A stretch of DNA of 6,874 bases from Burkholderiaceae bacterium (GTDB taxonomy: Bacteria; Pseudomonadota; Gammaproteobacteria; Burkholderiales; Burkholderiaceae). Below the pieces are notes generated by a model. The model did no database searches and was not told the origin of the DNA. It saw nothing but the letters and a program-made list of their open reading frames with translations. The stretch covers positions 1 through 6,874 of the forward strand of contig JAKONL010000388.1 of assembly GCA_022701965.1 (NCBI GenBank), given 5' to 3'. This document shows positions 6,192-6,874 of the stretch, one piece after another (the stretch's first letter is position 1; each line of letters begins with the position of its first letter). The translations under genes and the position numbers were made by a program.

Positions 6192-6874
6192 TGGCGGCGG
6201 ACTACTTTCCCCTCGCGCCGTCGCTCTGGGCCGCCACCGCGACGCCCGCGCCCGCCACGCACGCGCTGGACGCGGACGCGCAGGCCGACGTGGTGGTGGT
6301 CGGCGCCGGCTTCTGCGGCCTGAGCGCCGCGCTGCGGCTGGCCGAACGCGGCGTGCGCGTCACGGTGCTCGAGGCGCGCGAGATCGGCTTCGGGGCGTCG
6401 GGGCGCAATGGCGGCCAGGTGATCCCCGGGCTCAAGTTCGATCCAGCTGAACTGATCAGCATGTTCGGTGCGGAGAAGGGCGGGCGACTCGTCGACTTCG
6501 CCGCCGGCACGGCCGATGCCGTGTTCGACCTGATCGACCGCCACGGCATGGACGTGCCGCGCGCGCGCCAGGGCTGGATCCAGGCGGCGCATACGCCGGA
6601 GGCCCTGCGGCTGGCCGAGCGGCGCGTGGCGGACTGGCGCTCGCACGGCGTCGACGCCCGGCTGCTGGACCGGGGCGAAGCCGCGCGCCTGCTCGGCACC
6701 GACCGCTATTTCGGCGGCTGGATCGACCCGCGTGCCGGCGGCATCCAGCCTCTGAGCTATGCGCGGGAACTCGCGCGGGTTGCCATCGCGGCCGGCGCCG
6801 TCGTGCACACAGACTCGCCCGCGACCGACATGCGACGGGAGGGCGGACGCTGGCAGGTCCGCACGGCCGGCGGG
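6191..6874 (+). CDS. FAD-dependent amine/amino acid oxidoreductase (DAO family, PuuB/OrdL-like), partial
   Basis: Flavoprotein of the DAO family, cut by the window edge after 228 codons; relatives have about 430 residues. The dinucleotide-binding fold is seen as VVVVGAGFCGLSAALRLAE (34-52) with Gly38, Gly40 and Gly43, and Glu61 at the end of the second strand for the FAD ribose. IGFGASGRNGGQV (65-77) is the hallmark of the gamma-glutamylputrescine oxidase/OrdL group, and the segments around DRYFGGWIDPRAGGIQPL (171-188) align by eye with E. coli PuuB. Likely chemistry is oxidation of an amine or imino/amino acid, giving an aldehyde or oxoacid. The ATG shares its A with the ATPase stop (TGATG), so translation is coupled and the substrate is probably what the transporter imports. 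It could instead act on glycine-type or other D-amino acids. Without the C-terminal substrate domain the exact reaction is open. Confidence 0.9.
   Translation, partial: MAADYFPLAPSLWAATATPAPATHALDADAQADVVVVGAGFCGLSAALRLAERGVRVTVLEAREIGFGASGRNGGQVIPGLKFDPAELISMFGAEKGGRLVDFAAGTADAVFDLIDRHGMDVPRARQGWIQAAHTPEALRLAERRVADWRSHGVDARLLDRGEAARLLGTDRYFGGWIDPRAGGIQPLSYARELARVAIAAGAVVHTDSPATDMRREGGRWQVRTAGG

Noticed and set aside
5375..6808. Antisense open frame opposite the ATPase and the FAD oxidoreductase
   Set aside because: Low-complexity shadow of coding sequence. The plus-strand genes carry intact motifs throughout.

Overview
The window is very GC-rich and densely coding, and every recognisable protein looks proteobacterial. 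The divergent pair apaG/rpe, with an antiporter and a YbdK-type ligase behind apaG, is an arrangement I associate from memory with Burkholderiales (Comamonadaceae, e.g. Variovorax-like genomes). No rRNA or tRNA gene is present, so the taxon is an inference. There are eight complete or partial genes on the two flanks of one divergent promoter region plus a second, apparently accessory, operon. No gap between genes exceeds 91 bases. I saw no insertion sequence, CRISPR array, tRNA or origin.

Left block, minus strand, read right to left from 2583: apaG, a Kef/CPA2-like cation:proton antiporter membrane domain (21-base gap), then a glutamate-cysteine ligase-like YbdK protein (7-base gap) that runs off the left edge. 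This looks like one operon. Its members touch cobalt/magnesium handling (ApaG/CorD), cation exchange and gamma-glutamyl-thiol chemistry.

Middle: rpe (ribulose-phosphate 3-epimerase) diverges from apaG across only 37 bases. An extended -10-like element there puts the predicted transcript start almost on the rpe start codon.

Right block, plus strand, 3329 to the right edge: a PuuR-like HTH-cupin regulator, a family-3 substrate-binding protein, a polar amino acid ABC permease, its ATPase, and a PuuB/OrdL-like FAD amine or amino acid oxidase (partial). The last four genes are packed with zero or negative spacing. The most plausible reading is a regulated uptake-and-oxidation operon for an amino acid, polyamine or related amine. 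The 91-base region before the regulator holds the best non-coding signal of the window: a 14-bp inverted repeat (13 of 14 pairs) that is strikingly AT-rich for its surroundings, directly downstream of a good sigma-54-like -24/-12 element.

Points deserving a second look are the Walker A alanine substitution in the ATPase, the in-frame stop/start junction between the binding protein and the permease, the missing acidic residue in the antiporter's expected ion-binding pair, and the operator/sigma-54 arrangement. Nothing here is a clearly new system. It is a metabolic operon with several odd details.
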